Assembly: GCA_034509425.1 (NCBI GenBank)
Contig: JAVTVJ010000777.1
Location: forward strand, 1-64,000
From: Eopsaltria australis
Lineage: Eukaryota; Chordata; Aves; Passeriformes; Petroicidae
DNA: 64,000 bases
Direction of reading: 5' to 3'
The notes beneath the pieces are model-generated. The model saw only the letters and a program-made list of their open reading frames with translations. It was not told the DNA's origin and did no database searches. Below, piece after piece: positions 52,168 to 64,000 of this stretch. Within the stretch, counting starts at the first letter, position 1. Each line of letters starts with the position of its first letter. Both the position numbers and the translations under genes were made by a program.

Positions 52168-52218
52168 CAAAGCTGCACCGTACTGTGATGTGCAGCATCA
52201 CAGTACAGTGCAGCTTTG
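52168..52218. repeat. Near-perfect hairpin, 22-bp arms and 5-nt loop
   Basis: Arms 52169-52190 and 52196-52217 are inverted complements with one mismatch (C opposite A on plus, G opposite U on a minus transcript), around the loop TGCAG. One further C-G pair extends it to 52168 and 52218. Arms contain AGCTGCAC and GTACTGTGATG. It could be a palindrome formed during replication, or a small-RNA hairpin if transcribed on minus, where the mismatch becomes a wobble. The loop and stem are shorter than usual for a pre-miRNA, and I match it to no known miRNA. Confidence 0.75.
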
Positions 52219-52227
52219 GCCCATCAC

Positions 52228-52356
52228 ACCCAGCATGGCCTTCACAATGTGCCGTGCTGTGCTGTGCACCCAGTATGGCCCTCAGGCTGTACTGTGCTGT
52301 GCTGTGCAGTCAGCGTGGCCCTCACACTGTGCTGTGCTGTGCATGTCCCGTGTCTG
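52228..52356 (+). repeat. Minisatellite, about 40-bp unit, three copies
   Basis: Units begin CCCAGCATGGCC, CCCAGTATGGCC and GTCAGCGTGGCC, and each ends in GTGCTGTGCTGTGCA or a close form. The repeats keep frames open on plus, producing a 195-aa frame and overlapping shorter ones that are not real genes. Confidence 0.8.
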
Positions 52357-53100
52357 CAGGGTCACCTTCAGCAGTTGGCTGCAGCAGAGGAATCCACAGG
52401 CAGCTCCTGCTCCACCTGCATACCCTTGCCCATGTCCAACAGTGCACCCAGAAGTTCTCACCTCAACAACCTTCAGGAGTAGAGTTGCTTACTTGTAAGC
52501 TTGTTGCTTACTTATTAAGTATCTTGAAGGACCAAAGAGGAGAAACTTCTCTCCACAAATGGTTTCTGCATAGCATACTGTGCCAAAGTCCACAGAGGAT
52601 CCACCTGATGCTGGTTGCATGTGCATCTTCTCAGCATCTGAAGGGACAAAAGGCTTACTCCCTACCTATATTCCTGTTTTCATTCTGTCTTATTTATTCC
52701 ATCTTCTTAAAACAGCTATTTTATTAAGCCATTTGTTGTCAGGTCTTTCTTACTGAGCTGCACAAATGCCCTGCACCTTTTCTCACCTCACCCACACTCC
52801 AGACTTTGGTGCAGAATAGCAGGTCATCACAGTCTCAGCACATAAACATGCACCTTATCGAGATATCTAATTAGACAAACAAAGGACAGACTATTTTCAG
52901 AAAAGGTGGCAGAAGGATAATTAAAACAATAATAATGTTAATAACACTCAGAGGTAAGACATGATGAAAAAACAAAAGATAACAATCACTGTGAACTTAG
53001 AAAGGTACAAAAAGTATGTTCAGGAGAACCAGGATACAGTTACTGATCATGAATAATCCAGGACATGTGCCGAGGACTTACTAAGCAGTGCCCTTTGTTC

Positions 53101-53689
53101 TGTTATGTCAAGGTTTAAGCCCAACTGGCAACAGAGCATCAAACAGCCAATCACTCACTCCCCCTCCCCTAACCCCCACACCATGATGGGGAGGAGAATC
53201 AAAAACAGATAAAAACCATGGGATAAGAACAGTTTAAAAATCAAAGCAAATTTAAGTGCAATAGTAATTAATAATAATAATGAAAAGTGAGATTAAAAAC
53301 AGAAAGAGAAAAAAATTGAAGAGAAACAAGTGAGGCACAGTACCATTGCTCTCCACCCACTGATGCCCAGCTCATCTCCCAGCAGTGATTAGCCCCTCCC
53401 AGCCAACACCTGCCCAATTTAAATATGGCACATGACATTATATGGTCTGGAATATCCCTTTGACCAGTTTGGGTCAGCTGTCCTGGCCATGCTCCCTCCC
53501 AGGTCCTTGTGCAGCTCCTCACTGGCAGGGCACAGGAACCTGAAAAGCCCCTGGCTCAGGGTAAGCACTGCTGAGCAATGACTGAGCCCTCAGTGTGTTA
53601 TCAACATCAGTCTCCTACTGAATTCAAAATACAGACCTGTACCAGCTACTAGGAAAATAATTAATTCTGTCACAGTGGAAACCAGGACA
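53101..53689 (-). mobile_element. ERVL-type solo LTR, minus orientation
   Basis: On minus it starts TGTCCTGGTTTCC and ends CTTGACATAACA, parallel to TGTGCTGG...GACA of the copies at 20665 and 27420. Shared phrases on plus include TGGTCTGGAATATCCCTTTG, GGTCAGCTGTCCTGGCCATG, ACCAGCTACTAGGAAAATAA and a TAA/AAT-rich stretch near 53264-53282. Flanks TGTTC (53096-53100) and TGTTG (53690-53694) look like a 5-bp duplication with one change. TATA and polyadenylation sites are eroded. Confidence 0.88.
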
Positions 53690-54670
53690 TGTTGCCAGAA
53701 GTAATCCTGACCACACCACTTGAATATACACACTTTGGTTCTTCTGAGATAATGAGTGAAATATAAGTGAGTGAGCTAAGTGAGATGAGCTTTAAAATAA
53801 AAATCACCGTCCCTTTCTGTATGGCCTCACACAGACTTTTCTTACATTATATGCCACATCATTTGGTCCTCCACTGAAATTTGCCGATTTAGACACAACA
53901 GGATATAACAAAATCTAGCACATATCTCCAGCCATGGAGATAGGAAAGGAGAACATATATAACTGTGCTATACATGAGGGAGTTTCACAATTTAAAAAAA
54001 AAACACCAATCAAACCAGTTTCAAGTCATGGACCAAAATACAGCAATAATGGCTACACCATTCTCTGCTGGCCAGGAGTATGTCTGGCAATTCTAGTGAA
54101 CAGGAATAGGTTGGAACTCTCAGGTGCTTATTGCATGATACCACCCACAGTGCCTTCACAGATCTGCTGGAACAAGAAATATAAATATCTTGAGCCATTT
54201 CAAATTTACTTCTCTTTTAAATACATAAAAAGCCCTTGATAGCAACAAAGGAAAGGTGCATTTACAAGAGGCAAAAGTCTACCTGGTATGTATGACCAAA
54301 TTCATTCTCTCATTTAATTTACTACTGAATTTCATTCCTAGTATACTGGTCAGCTTCCCCATCACCTCCCAGCTGTTCCCTCCTTTGGATCAAATGGAGA
54401 ATACATTAGGGTACAAAGGAGTATCAGAGCTCTAAATTGAATTTCGGAGGGAAAGCAAAGCTGCAATCAGCACACCAAGGCAATAGAGTACCAGAAATCC
54501 TGGCCTGAAATTCGAATAAAAAATTCCATGGAAATGAGCACTTTTACAAGACCTTTTTAGCTTCATGTGAGAACACAGAATGGCTAAAAGCTCTGTTCTT
54601 GAAAACAATGCCTCCTAGTGCCATATTATCTGCTGTTAGAAAAATCTGTGTTACCTTCTTCTAGGAGATT

Positions 54671-54745
54671 ATATCAGAGAATATGCTGAGTTGAAAGGGA
54701 CACACAAGGATCATGGAGTCCAACTCCTGGTGTATTTAGCTATTT
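54671..54745 (-). mobile_element. CR1 LINE 3'-end fragment
   Basis: The plus strand reads TATGCTGAGTTGAAAGGGAC, ACACAAGGATCATGGAGTCC and AACTCCTGG, the reverse complement of the CR1 3' terminus and nearly the same as at 3449. It runs into a local TTAGCTAATTTAGCTAA repeat. Confidence 0.75.
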
Positions 54746-55215
54746 AGCTAATTTAGCTAATTAGTTAGCATGGTTATGCTAATAAAATTTATGATATACA
54801 GTCAAAGCTTAGGAATAAAGTTGAAAGCTGTTTTATAGAAAAATTTGCAAAATGCAAAGCACCAGCTCAGCATTTCTCATAGGAGTTTGATTTCCGCCAC
54901 TGTTTCACTTTTAAAATCACCAGAAATTCATTTACAGACATTGTGTTAATAGTTGCTGCATTATTTGCAGAGGCATAGAGTAGTTTCTAGTAGATTATAT
55001 CAGTTGCTCTACCACACTAAAACTATTCACATTACTAAGCTTACAAATAAGCTCAAATGAAGTTTTAGGTGAGAACAGACAGGGTTATTGGAGCCTGTTC
55101 TAGAACTAGTGCCAAAGTGCACTTCAAATTGGAAGTGGAATCCCCTATTTAAATGGGTTTGTGCTACTGGAAAGAAAAAGACACAGTCCCACTTATATCT
55201 AGGCCAGAGCCCCTC

Positions 55216-55794
55216 TGTCACAGTAGAGATGGACACATGACACGCCAATAATCCAAGGACAGAAAAGGAGTAGTTTATTAGTCTGTATTAGTACCTTTAT
55301 ACCCTTTTTTACAGCTACCGTGGTTTGTTATGATTGGCTGCTTGACAAACAACGACAGGGCTATCTACAAAACAAGAACTATTCATAGCACTATACAACA
55401 AGCTATGCAAGCAATTAGCTACACACTACAAGTACATTCTTGATGTTCCTCAGCAAGGCCATCTCCTTTGGGTGCAAAACATCTTCTTCGGTTACCTTCT
55501 GTCCTTGAGGCCTTCACTGTGGCTGCAGGCTTTCACGTCCTCACTTTCTCACAAAGTTTTCTCACAGGTAAATTTTGATTGCTTCTAAGTCAATTTCCAA
55601 GAGGCTTTCAGGCCTGCTGTCAGCCTCATCAAACCCCACACCCCTTAGCAACCTGACAGCAGGCAAATCTTCTCTTTGTGATCAATCCTTCAGCTTTTTT
55701 TCCTTTGACCCAACTCAGAAGTGATTTGAAAGCACGTTATGTCATACTCTAAAGCTGCTGTTCCAACAAACTGTTTGGCTGCCAGTCTGTGACA
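55216..55794 (-). mobile_element. Probable retroviral solo LTR, minus orientation
   Basis: Ends are perfect 8-bp inverted repeats on plus, TGTCACAG at 55216 and CTGTGACA ending at 55794. On minus, a TATAAA box (55301-55296) is followed about 20 bp later by AATAAA (55279-55274), the close spacing seen in alpharetrovirus-like LTRs with a very short R region. No matching target duplication was found (CCCTC against GTCTG), so the boundaries are inferred. No retroviral genes adjoin. Confidence 0.65.
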
Positions 55795-58700
55795 GTCTGA
55801 GTCCTTCCCAAAGGCAACAAAGCAGAGAATATCAACTGCTTCATCATGCCCTCAGAATACTAATGTTCAGTAATAAAATAAACATACAAACCCATGCTTA
55901 TTACTTCCCCACAGAACTCATGAAAAAACACCCACTAAACCCATGAAGACAACACTGACTGCAAATAGAGGGCAACATTTTTCTCTCACACATTGATTTG
56001 AAGGGGGTTGACAGAGCTCAACCAAGTTTTCCTGTCATTTCTAAGAGCAAAGAACATGCAGCATGGCACAAATCGTAATAATTTTGTCAAAGGTAGTGTG
56101 AACAAGAATTTTAAGTAAAAAGTGGAGCTGGGAAGTGAAGAAGTAGCTCACATGGAAAAAAATAGAGTGTGCTTTACCACAACAATATCTCTTCAGTTAA
56201 ACCCACCTAAGGGTTTCAGACTCTTGCACATTATTTATATATCCCTTTAACAGTGGACATTATGATAATAATACTATATATTATAATAATGTTCTTATAG
56301 AAGTCTGCATAATCTTTCCAACCAGTCCTAGAGGGATGCCCATCAATGTGTCTGGAAAATCTTGGAAAAAAAGGGAGCAGGTGTGGAGGGTGGGAGAAAA
56401 TAAAGTAAATTGCCATTTTCAGGATTGCTGGATTTTCACTACAAGAAATTAGGAAAAATAATATGCTCACTTTTCAACCTGGTACAAGCTCGCCGGGTTT
56501 AGTTGGATAAATGTTGGTGTGAAATAAAAATATGGATATCCCTTTAAAATATGGATAGCTAAAGTTTTAGACATCATGTGAAGAAAGATGTATTGCTTTT
56601 TTAGAGCTGTGAACTTGTTCCAAGATGAAACACACAGGTCCTGCTTCATCATTTTTATGCTGGAAGTCAAGAAAAATATTAGAACAATCTTGCCATAGGA
56701 GGGATTGTGTAGATTGACAGAGATATTTGATATCTCCAGCCCTGAAAGTTTTCAAGACTCAGCTAGGCAAAGCTGTAGCTGACCAAGGTGGTAAATATAC
56801 TGGATCATCCAGAGATCTATTATGTTTATGAACTTTTGAAAACAGAACATTATAAGCAGCAGTTTAAAAAGGAAGACAGTTATGGTACAGGCATGGGAAG
56901 AGAAAATCCAACTGATGAACCTGGGAATTTCACAGAACTGTCATGTCGGCACCACGAGCATACAGAAACATCTATGAATTCTCTCACATCTACGGTTTAG
57001 TTTGACAAATAATTCCTGATAAGACTAAGAACTGGTAATGTTGGCTATTTTTAGCCACATCTGTACAGACAGGAACTCTTTTGGAATTGAATTTGATAAT
57101 TTAACCCCTCTGCTACTGTATGATTTGACACAGAACTGGTTGTAAACAACTGAACCATTTTAAAGCTAAGGATTTTAAGGAAATTATAGCAACTTAAAAC
57201 TTCAGTAGCCTTCTTACAGAACTGCTTCGTTTTTAATGGTGGTTCTTTCAACTCTACTTTTTCAGAGGTGTATTTTTTAAAAGCCCATGAATACTGGAAC
57301 ATTAAGAGTGGTTAGAGCATCCTTCCAGTGGAATACTCAGTTTGATGTTCCTTGATACTCTTTAACTCATTCCTGTCAACCCAGAGAATGATCCTCCTGG
57401 ACTAATATTCTGCCTCCTCAGAACTGATCATTTAAATTTTAAATTTACCTTTTTATTGTACACACAAAGCTAAGAGAATGTGTGAAGCTCATTTACAGGC
57501 ATTTTAAGTTTATCTAGAATAGGAGATTGATAAGTTATTGATAATGGTGGAAGTAGGACTCTGTACTTATCCATTAAAGGGTTTTTCTTTCACGTCCTCA
57601 CTGCAATTGGGACTGTGCTGTTTGGTCATTCATATGAAGGTCACATTATGACTGTAGCCTGTTATTCCTCCCTTCAGATAGGGTTTAGTTGCCTAAACAA
57701 ATGGAAAATCAAAAGGATCAATGGTGCCGTCTAACCGAAATGTGCTCAGTATGGCAAATGCACAACTACAAACTTTATTAACAGTCTGATATTATTTGTC
57801 CTTTTTACTTGTCCTTTTATCATATGGAGCCAATTAACCACCTTAACTGAAGTGAACAAAGTCACTTCTTGGAGGGTGACCAGCAGATGACAAGCTGCAT
57901 CTTAGTTTTTCATTCCTGCCCCCATGCTTGGATGTAAGCAGAAAAAAGTAAGCACAGCCAAAGAGGCATAACAAACAAATCATTCTTAACAACCATTTCT
58001 AGAACACTTACTTTTCATGTAAAAACAAGAATAACCCTGAGATTGCTTTATCACAAACCATGAATTTGGGGCCAGTATGCTCTCAGAACAGAGAAGCTAT
58101 GGTAACTGGATGTTGTTCAGGATCTCTTTTTAAGACAGTATCTTTCAAAAAAGGCTAATTTATTGATGAAAATTCTTTATGTCAAGGCATCAATGCAATG
58201 AAAAATTGAGAAACTGACTTAAGCATTTTAAATCAAAATATCCCATCTTAAAAAGGTTGGTTGCATGTGTATTTCTCAGCTTTATAACAGCCCCAGTCTT
58301 GGCACTTCAAAATTTCAAGTAATGTGCATGTCACTACACTAAGGGGTTATAACAAGCCAGGGGATTTACAACCCAGACCAAGAGCAGTTGGATTTCTTTA
58401 GGAGTTTAAAGCCCTGTGAGCTGTTCTGGTCCTGACTGCTGGTAGAAAAAGAAAGAACAGCATGTCAGATGCAACTAAGCAACCACATAGCTTAGACCAC
58501 AGCCAACAGCTGGACAAATGAGGTCAGGGGAAGATTGATTCAGCTCATGAATGGTAAACAAGGTTTACCATTGAAGACAATGGGATATAATTACCAAGTA
58601 GAGAAAAATAGAAGCCCAAAGGAGTAAATTGGTAACTTATGAATAAACTTGTGACATTTTCTCCGACCTCTGCTTTCTTTTCCTCCAGACATGGGTGTTA

Positions 58701-61700
58701 ATGTGTTACTTTCTTCCTTTTTGTTGTTTTATTTGTCTCAAGCACTGAGCATCAGGATTTTTCCAGAAAAAACTCTTGCTTGCTTGTTTTCTGCAGTTTC
58801 TACAACACATTTTGACACTGGCTAAACAGTACCAAGGAGATCCCTGAGTGAACTGAGAAGAAGCAGTCTTCTACAACCTACTAGCACAGATAAGGGTGAT
58901 GAGGTGTATGATCCAGTTGTCCAGTTAACATGGTTAAATGGCTCATGCTTTTATTGCAAGAAGCAAACAGCCAGCCTTGTTCTAAAGAGCAAAAGCTTCC
59001 CTTTTCTGTAAAGGCATTGTTCTTACAGCAGCAAGTTATCACACTGAAGGACATGTTTCCCCTAATTAAAGTCAATAAAATGAAAGTGAGCAAGGCAGTT
59101 TTTTATGTCCACCTCTCCAATGAGTCATTCACGGGTTTAGCAGTTCATTAATGAAATCCAAAATCCTGATGATTACGTGAGCTTCATAAGATTTTTTTCT
59201 CTTAGCATTAATTTTCTGAGCTGGTTCTAATCAGATAAGTAATGAGGGTAAAGTCTTTAACCCCGTTGTCAAGAAAAGCAAAGATAGACTGATTGTAACC
59301 ATGGGACAGGGTTATACTCTGCGATATTGAGCACCCTAGCAACAGGGATCTACAAACAGCAGCTGGAAAACACATTCTCCTTGCTATTTCACTGAATGAT
59401 TGTGGGGTTTTATACTGAGACTACTGCATTCATTTAGAAGGACTTTTCTCCTCCCCTCCCCCATGTAAACTAGTCTCATTACAAAGCTCAAAAGACAAAT
59501 ATTTCAAATATAGATGAACAATTTGCACTTGGACAGCTGCCCTGTAACAATGCAATAGAACACAAGGCCTTATCTCTCTTGGATAGGGAGTGATGTCAAC
59601 AGTAGCTATGTTAACAAAGAGGTCAATAATGACTAGTAAACATAACCGAAACAATTGAGTGAGTGAAGGGTAAGCCATCAGGGACTGGTGCAGAAGAGAG
59701 GCTAGTGCTTTTACAAGGCCTTTTTAAAAATTCCTATTTTATTTGTATCAGGAACACACAGAGCGGTGGCAGACAATTAGCTGGATTCATTTTATTAATT
59801 ATTATAGAGAAATTTTCATTACCTTTGCATATATTCCACAGCAATCCACTTCCAGACACTGCTCAGTAGAAAACCCCAATTCTTCAGTCGAAAAGACTGT
59901 CAAACTGGTCTCTTGGTAGAATAATATCCCCGGCAGCATTTTGTGAGAGACAGTATGCATATGCACAAGAGAAAATTAGCATTTCTACTGAACCAGTAAA
60001 GAAGGGCAGCTATGTAGAGACATACTGCGGCCTAAATAGGTCACAATACAATGCACCAATAAGCAGTTCATTAAAAAATCCAACAAAACTGCAACAATTA
60101 TTTGTTTGTTTTCAGATCTCCCTTAAAAAATTTGTGAAAAAATTTGTTGGCTCACAAATTTTACTTCATGCTTGTGATAAATAATTCTTCTTTCTATGCA
60201 CATTGAAACTACAGCTGTTCCCAGAGGGTACAGGACAAGGGCTACTTTTAAGAACAATGCTAAGAAAATGTCAAGGCTCCACATTACTGCTCTGCATTAC
60301 AGACTGCATCCGAAGGCTATGAGAACTATTCATAACAAACAACTTGACGAGTCTCTATTTAAACAAGTATCAAGAAATGTCACAACTGAAAATAATGTAT
60401 CTTCATTTTCAGATTTAACTCTCTCTTCTTTAAGGGCTTTTTCTATTATATTGTACAGTACTGCACTTGCCAGATGCCTTTCCTTATAAAGAAGAAACAA
60501 CTTCCAACAGTTGCCACACAAAGATGTTTTGACATCCATATGATAAATAGCTTCAAACTGCTGAACACACCTTAGTTCAGCTGTTTGTTGTGTGGCTGTA
60601 GTTTAAACTCCTTCTGGAATGATAAAATCTACACTTTGGTGCCTCCATGTTTTTTACACACTGCTCTGCTTTTATCTAGTTCTCAGAAAACATTTCTGAG
60701 GCATAAATAAGTATACTATGAAAAGAATCCTGAGAACCAGCTAAAACCAAAAAATAGCCTTTAAAACTAGTATCTACTCTGTCTCAGAATTTTTCACCAA
60801 AATTCTTTAAAGGTGCTCATTTACTTCTTGAGTTTTAGAAAACATGAGTGCTAACAGTTGAACAACAAACGATTCCATGATGTATTTACTTGGGATACTG
60901 CCAAAAATCCACACCTTGCACTAACAGATCCGACTCACACAGTACTTGGAGGAGAAAAAAATCAGACAGAAAAAATGAATGCACGAAAAAAATCAGCAAA
61001 TAAAATTTCATTCTAGGTGTTGAAAACAAATACATTAGCAATTTCTATAAAAATAATGAAAGGGAAAAGACATTAGAAAACACAGGAAGCTACACAGGTT
61101 TGTTCTTTTGTTGTTGTTGTTGTTGTTGTTAATTTTTTTAGAAGTTCTTTCCAGTGTAAACTGTGTCCTTAATCTCAGCAGATCCTGCATGAAGTGCTAC
61201 AGTTAACCAATTATAACAAGTGTTTACAACAAATACTTGCATATTTAAGCAAACATTGACAACAATTTTCAGTTCAGTGAGTATTCCAGCCACTTAGATC
61301 TTGGCAGAAAGCCCTGTCAAAACAGATACAAAGGCTACAAAAAGCAGGTCAACACAGAAAGTAGTTTTTGCTTACACTCTTATGTGACATTAGTCATGTA
61401 GTAATGGTGTAAATTTATCAATAGGTATCAAAATGGTGACAGAATTAATTAAACTCCAGACCCTCATCCAGTCCAAGTGGCTTGAACTGAGAATATTCAA
61501 AGCAGTCTGTAATTTGTTGACAAATTCTGTGCACTTCACCAGCACAAAATGTGCAAGTGACTTCTGCACTGTGTGTTCCTCAGAATAGCACTTAATTGGG
61601 GTTAATCAGGACTTGCAGCCCCTTGCAGATCTTATCAGCTTTGGAAAGGCAGTTGAACTTCAAGGAATTAAACGTAAAGGAAAGATCCTGCAAAGTAACC

Positions 61701-61831
61701 TGTTACTACCTTATTCTTAGTTTGATACCTCCAGATCTTTCTCACTGAGCTATCCACTTGCTCCACTCCATTCCACTCAGCCAGCATTTCTTGCCCATGT
61801 ACATGGCAAAAGTGACTGATGGCAGATAAAG
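55795..61831. other. Intergenic stretch, no gene recognised
   Basis: AT-rich sequence with a TTG array at 61108-61130 (seven units) and short homopolymers. I see no repeat family, conserved frame or promoter-like island. Confidence 0.55.
61108..61130 (+). repeat. TTG trinucleotide array
   Basis: Seven consecutive TTG units plus TT, followed by AATTTTTTT. Confidence 0.9.
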
Positions 61832-62400
61832 TGTCACAGAACCCACTAAAGCTTTTAATGCTACAAGATGATTTCTGTCAACAGCTGGATGGTCAAAGGA
61901 GGACAATTGTTAAGGAGACTTCCTTGTTTTGCCATCCAGGAGCCACTCTGGCATCACCTAAGCTGGGATCAAGGCCCCACCACACACCCCCATACTCACA
62001 GTCAGACCAGGTTTCCTTATGGGCTTAATCCCAGGTTTCCCTTAGCAGAGTCTCTGATGTCCAGATCCTTAAAATAACTGTCTTGGAGCAATAGCAAAAT
62101 AACAGTTCGAGCTGAGTGCCTCCAAGGACGGACCCCAAATAAAGGAACCCTATGGCTTTTATACCCTCACAGTCTAAGCATGGGAAAGTCTGCAGTCATC
62201 AGCTCCTGAAGTGTCTCTGAGTGTCCAATCACCTGGCCGGGCCACAAGTCCCTGGGCAGGTCATGGCCTCTTGCCTAGGGCTTGGGCTCCCACACCCAGA
62301 GCCCAACCTGCAGCTTCAGCTGCAGCTGCACACGAAGCTCTACGCCATACAGGAGCACTAAATGTACTTCTCAACACACTGCCCACTAACAACTCCTGAT
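61832..62400 (-). mobile_element. Probable retroviral LTR, minus orientation, outer end unresolved
   Basis: The plus strand starts TGTCACAGAACCCACTAAAG, sharing the terminus TGTCACAG with the LTR at 55216. On minus a TATAAAA box (62163-62157) precedes GGGGTCCGTCC, and an ATTAAA signal (61859-61854) lies just before the 3' end TGTGACA. G+C content is well above the flanks until about 62,400. I could not find a matching TSD or a clean start, so the 5' limit is approximate and the copy may be truncated. Confidence 0.55.
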
Positions 62401-64000
62401 ATTTTAGGCATATTTAACACAGGAAACTCTGCTATCCATTTGGTGATGGTCTGACTGCAGACAACAGCCTTTAATGTGGGAGTGAGATGTACAAATCCAT
62501 TCCTTCATTCCCACAGCAGTTACTTCCCACATTAAAGATACTGGAACAGATCACACATGGGTGCCTGTTAAAAACAAGCAAACAAAAATTTCTACTTCTG
62601 GTCCCACCAATTTTTCATCACAGAAAGAGCGTCTCACTTCTTATTAAGGCAACAAAGCTTATGTGGCTACATGATCGCCCTCTCTGTTTTACATGAGGTT
62701 TTAATGAGACTCAGGAGAGGCTGAAATTGCTCTTCTGGTACTTAAAGCAAGTACCGGCAAAGAAATCCAGTATGCATCCCCATAACACAGAAAATTGATC
62801 TCCTTGGTTCCATCACCATACGTACGTGGAGTATAAAAAGTAGGAGGAAAAAAGGCAGGCTGAACTACAGGATGCTCTCAAAGGTGCCTGCTGCCTCCAT
62901 AAGACTTTTGTAATTGCAAGCTTTCAGTACTTTGATAAATACTCTTCTAAAGTAATTTGCACTTAGTCTGATTAACTGTTAATTTATGCTCAAGACTGTG
63001 ATCTAAAAATCAGCAAAGCATATGTTTCTTGTTTGCCAGCAGAATAGGATGTAGCAGTCAGAATAAGGGCTCAGGGAAGTAGACTAGTTGCTCCCTGGCC
63101 AGCCTTCCTACTATTCAAATTGTTAATTAATGAAGTGCACTAATTTAAAAGTGCATTTGTACCTGCTCAAAGCTCTTACTTAATAGGAATATCAATCATC
63201 AAAGTGCACTTTCATTCAGTGTGGGCTAAGATAAACTCAGTCTAGGTGAGTGTGCACAAACACACCTGCAGTGTATCTCAACACCCACCAGCCAAAACTG
63301 GAGACAACCAAGACAGTTCTTATCTTTTACGGCAATCCAGGTTACAAGAAACAAGTTTGGCCACTTCTTTTCACAGACATTTGTAATCTCCTGGGGGAAC
63401 AATGCCCCACTCCCCACAAGCCACATGGAATTGATAGGTGAACAAAACAACACTGAACCAGATTCCAGGCTATAAAAGGAACATTTTCATCTCAGAATTC
63501 TGTTTGCACTACAGAAAAATAGCTACGCAAGCACTTGCTGCAACTTCAAAGTTAAAATAACATGGTCTAGATTGAAAGGGCATTTACAAAACTTTTTGTG
63601 TGGAGTCTCCAGAATGAAGACTATTTCCCACAGTAAGATTTTAATAGTGAGTCAAAAATCTGGAAAGAAGGAAGTTCAGTTGTTGCTTTGTAGGAAGAAT
63701 ATGCAGAACCTGTTGTAGTTCCATAGATTTAAAATATGTCTTTTAAAATACTAACATGAAAGTAAAGAGCTCGGGTTCTCATATGCCAGTGTTTCTATAC
63801 TCCTTATATAGAAACCTTCTTTGTTGTTGTTTACTTCTCATTTTAAAGCTGTTGTTCAATTCTATGTGTCTTGGATTAGGCAAGCTAGGAAAAAATTGAT
63901 GTAAAATATATAATTTCTGTTTCTGAAAAAAAAATTGTGAAACATTCCTTCAATTTAACAAAAGAAATTCCAAACACTTGCCAATAACCAGTAACAGAAT
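62401..64000. other. Terminal intergenic stretch
   Basis: AT-rich sequence with no recognisable gene, repeat family or regulatory cluster. Confidence 0.55.

Noticed and set aside
52168..52218. Naming the hairpin as a miR-101 family gene
   Set aside because: It shares only the word TACTGTGATG-like with miR-101. The rest of the arm and the loop do not fit.
52040..52727. 195-aa and 152-aa overlapping plus frames
   Set aside because: Frames are kept open by the minisatellite and hairpin. No family resemblance.

Overview
The window looks like nuclear DNA of a neognath bird. It is AT-rich, intron-poor in ORFs, and carries CR1 LINE 3' ends plus several families of avian ERV LTRs, with one sharply bounded CpG island. 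No bacterial or viral operon, tRNA, rRNA or CRISPR array is visible. None of the species-level markers I can read identifies the bird further.

One gene is supported. It lies on the minus strand and encodes a tubulin polymerization-promoting protein (p25-alpha family), best matched to TPPP. Reading from high to low coordinates: a CpG-island promoter (about 41,990-43,500), a predicted non-coding first exon ending in a strong splice donor at 42,912, intron 1 (about 12.8 kb), the first coding exon (30,130-29,909), intron 2 (about 28.9 kb), the second coding exon (983-830), and the start of intron 3, which runs off the window. The last coding exon lies beyond position 1. The two coding exons join in frame across perfect AG/GT sites and together give 124 codons of the p25-alpha domain.

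The introns hold mobile-element relics: a 0.7 kb CR1 3' end (about 4,396-5,098), a solo LTR with exact 6-bp target duplications (9,651-10,161), an ERVL-type LTR inserted inside an older CR1 (20,425-21,575) with exact 5-bp duplications, and a second copy of that LTR family (about 27,420-28,004). Intron 2 also has a compact cluster of a full CRE palindrome flanked by two RFX X-box-like sites (23,715-23,802), a good enhancer candidate, and two AT-rich inverted repeats.

From 43.5 kb to the end, upstream of the gene, I see no protein-coding gene. This part has CR1 fragments, a pentanucleotide array in four successive blocks, a 1.06 kb LTR with exact 5-bp duplications, three minus-strand LTRs, a degenerate tandem repeat field and a near-perfect 22-bp-arm hairpin beside a short minisatellite. 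I did not find a convincing novel genetic system. The leads most worth checking are the RFX/CRE cluster, the D-box in the CpG island, the short TPPP N-terminus and the hairpin at 52.2 kb.
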